From the NCBI GenBank assembly GCA_024336345.1, contig JANFOG010000007.1, forward strand, positions 620,001-684,000: a DNA stretch of 64,000 nt, in the 5' to 3' direction. Origin of the DNA: Mariannaea sp. PMI_226. Taxonomy: Eukaryota > Ascomycota > Sordariomycetes > Hypocreales > Nectriaceae. The first letter of the stretch is position 1; every line of letters starts with the position of its first letter. Positions 63,308-64,000 of this stretch are shown here, in pieces. The position numbers and the translations under genes are program-made. Under the pieces are notes generated by a model. That model had not been told where the DNA came from and made no database searches. It saw nothing but the letters and a program-made list of their open reading frames with translations.

Positions 63308-63658
63308 ATGTGTCCCCATCTTACGATGAACATAGGAAACAGAACCATGATGACAAGGGTGACGATCAGATTTGAGGTCATCAAACCGCAACTTGTATAT
63401 CACACTAGGGGTATTATGAATAAAGTTATGGAATGGATTAATGAACACAAAATCGGGGTCCTAGACTTGGAGTATCGAGGCTTCATTTTCGGATTCTGCG
63501 AAAGCAGAGAATTCAAGGACTTGGCCACGAAAATATGCACGCTTCTGCAGTATTTCCCTACTGAAATCAAAATCATCACGAAGGTGAAAGAACGGAAGAC
63601 TTTTCTTGTGGCCAAAGACAGATATGCACTGACCGTCGATAATCATTCCCTGGTTTAA
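63308..63658 (+). CDS. Doubtful ORF, hypothetical protein (116 aa)
   Basis: Open from ATG 63308 to TAA 63658. The translation is hydrophilic with helical stretches (NKVMEWINEHKIG, EFKDLATKICTLLQYF), but there is no domain, signal peptide or membrane segment I recognise. Frames on the opposite strand are open over the same bases. It could be a single gene with the next ORF through an unseen intron, or not coding at all. Confidence 0.25.
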   Translation: MCPHLTMNIGNRTMMTRVTIRFEVIKPQLVYHTRGIMNKVMEWINEHKIGVLDLEYRGFIFGFCESREFKDLATKICTLLQYFPTEIKIITKVKERKTFLVAKDRYALTVDNHSLV

Positions 63659-63690
63659 CCCAATCGTCCCTTGTGGTGGGTTCAAAGGTG

Positions 63691-63969
63691 ATGTATCGTC
63701 GTGAAAGAATTCTAAATCACATAGTGTTTCTTTTTGAAGTCAACAAAACCGCCAAACTTCCAGCTCTCTTCACGGAGAGTGACATTTATAGTCATGTCGT
63801 GACCACAGTACTCCCCAATGTAGTCGCCCAGATCAGCTTCTTTACATCACATGGCAGTTTGCAAGCTATTTCACGAGAATATCGTCACATATCCGCTTAT
63901 GTATTTGAGATTCTCTCCTGGAGAGCGATGCAACATCAACATGAGGCTTTAGGTCGAATTAATACTTGA
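63691..63969 (+). CDS. Doubtful ORF, hypothetical protein (92 aa)
   Basis: Open from ATG 63691 to a stop at 63969, in a different frame from the preceding ORF. The text is plausible protein (LPNVVAQISFF, ISAYVFEILSW) but has no recognised family. Listed only because it is uninterrupted and close to the previous ORF. Confidence 0.2.
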   Translation: MYRRERILNHIVFLFEVNKTAKLPALFTESDIYSHVVTTVLPNVVAQISFFTSHGSLQAISREYRHISAYVFEILSWRAMQHQHEALGRINT

Positions 63970-64000
63970 GTCAGGGGGCAAACGGCGAAGCCACGCGGCA

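Overview
This 64 kb window is nuclear DNA of a filamentous ascomycete (Pezizomycotina, probably a Sordariomycete). The genes are widely spaced and have few short introns (about 50-95 bp) with GTANGT-type donors. The families present point the same way: fungal Zn2Cys6 and C2H2 regulators, MFS transporters, GH54/GH13/GH18/CE16 enzymes, the GPI-transamidase subunit Gpi16/PIG-T, the U1 snRNP protein Luc7 and an intron-containing tRNA-Leu. No operons, CRISPR arrays or bacterial features are visible. All family calls were made by reading motifs and recalling known families; no database search was run.

Layout. 1-1 kb: a GH54 alpha-L-arabinofuranosidase cut by the window edge. 3.5-6.5 kb: a DHA1-type MFS exporter and a MYND zinc-finger protein. 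7-12.3 kb: a GH13 maltase-type alpha-glucosidase followed by a Zn2Cys6 regulator. 15.3-20 kb: one large three-exon gene for a predicted 1505-residue C2H2 protein. 21.9-28.9 kb: an alpha/beta hydrolase, a protein ending in a histone H2A-like fold, a peroxisomal (SKL-ending) acyl/aryl-CoA ligase and an 8-cysteine secreted protein. 30-36 kb: a MAL-type cluster of Zn2Cys6 regulator, sugar/H+ symporter and a second GH13 alpha-glucosidase. 36.6-39.5 kb: two protein-kinase-like-fold small-molecule kinases in tandem, a fructosamine-3-kinase homologue with damaged-looking ends and an APH-family protein. 39.7-43.4 kb: a CE16 acetylesterase and a PhiA-like secreted protein. 43.6-48.2 kb: a housekeeping block (Gpi16, Luc7, RGG-rich protein). 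48.8-55 kb: an AT-rich accessory-looking stretch with a nucleoside deoxyribosyltransferase-like gene, a small Myb-like protein and an F-box gene that does not splice cleanly. 55.3-64 kb: an intracellular GH18 protein, tRNA-Leu(CAA), a small secreted cysteine-rich protein, a methyltransferase and an ACS-family transporter, then two doubtful small ORFs.

How the genes work together. The clearest unit is the MAL cluster. The transporter and alpha-glucosidase are divergent and share an 853 bp promoter holding three near-identical GCGGA(G/C)TCTCCGC palindromes (CGG-N5-CCG) and a fourth one-mismatch copy. This is the geometry expected of a zinc-cluster dimer, and the neighbouring Zn2Cys6 gene is the natural candidate. 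A second alpha-glucosidase plus related Zn2Cys6 gene lies 20 kb away without those sites, which suggests an older duplication with divergent regulation.

The observations most worth following are the promoter palindromes, the H2A-like domain fused to an unknown N-terminal region, the 1505-residue C2H2 protein, and the two kinase/F-box genes that look partly decayed.
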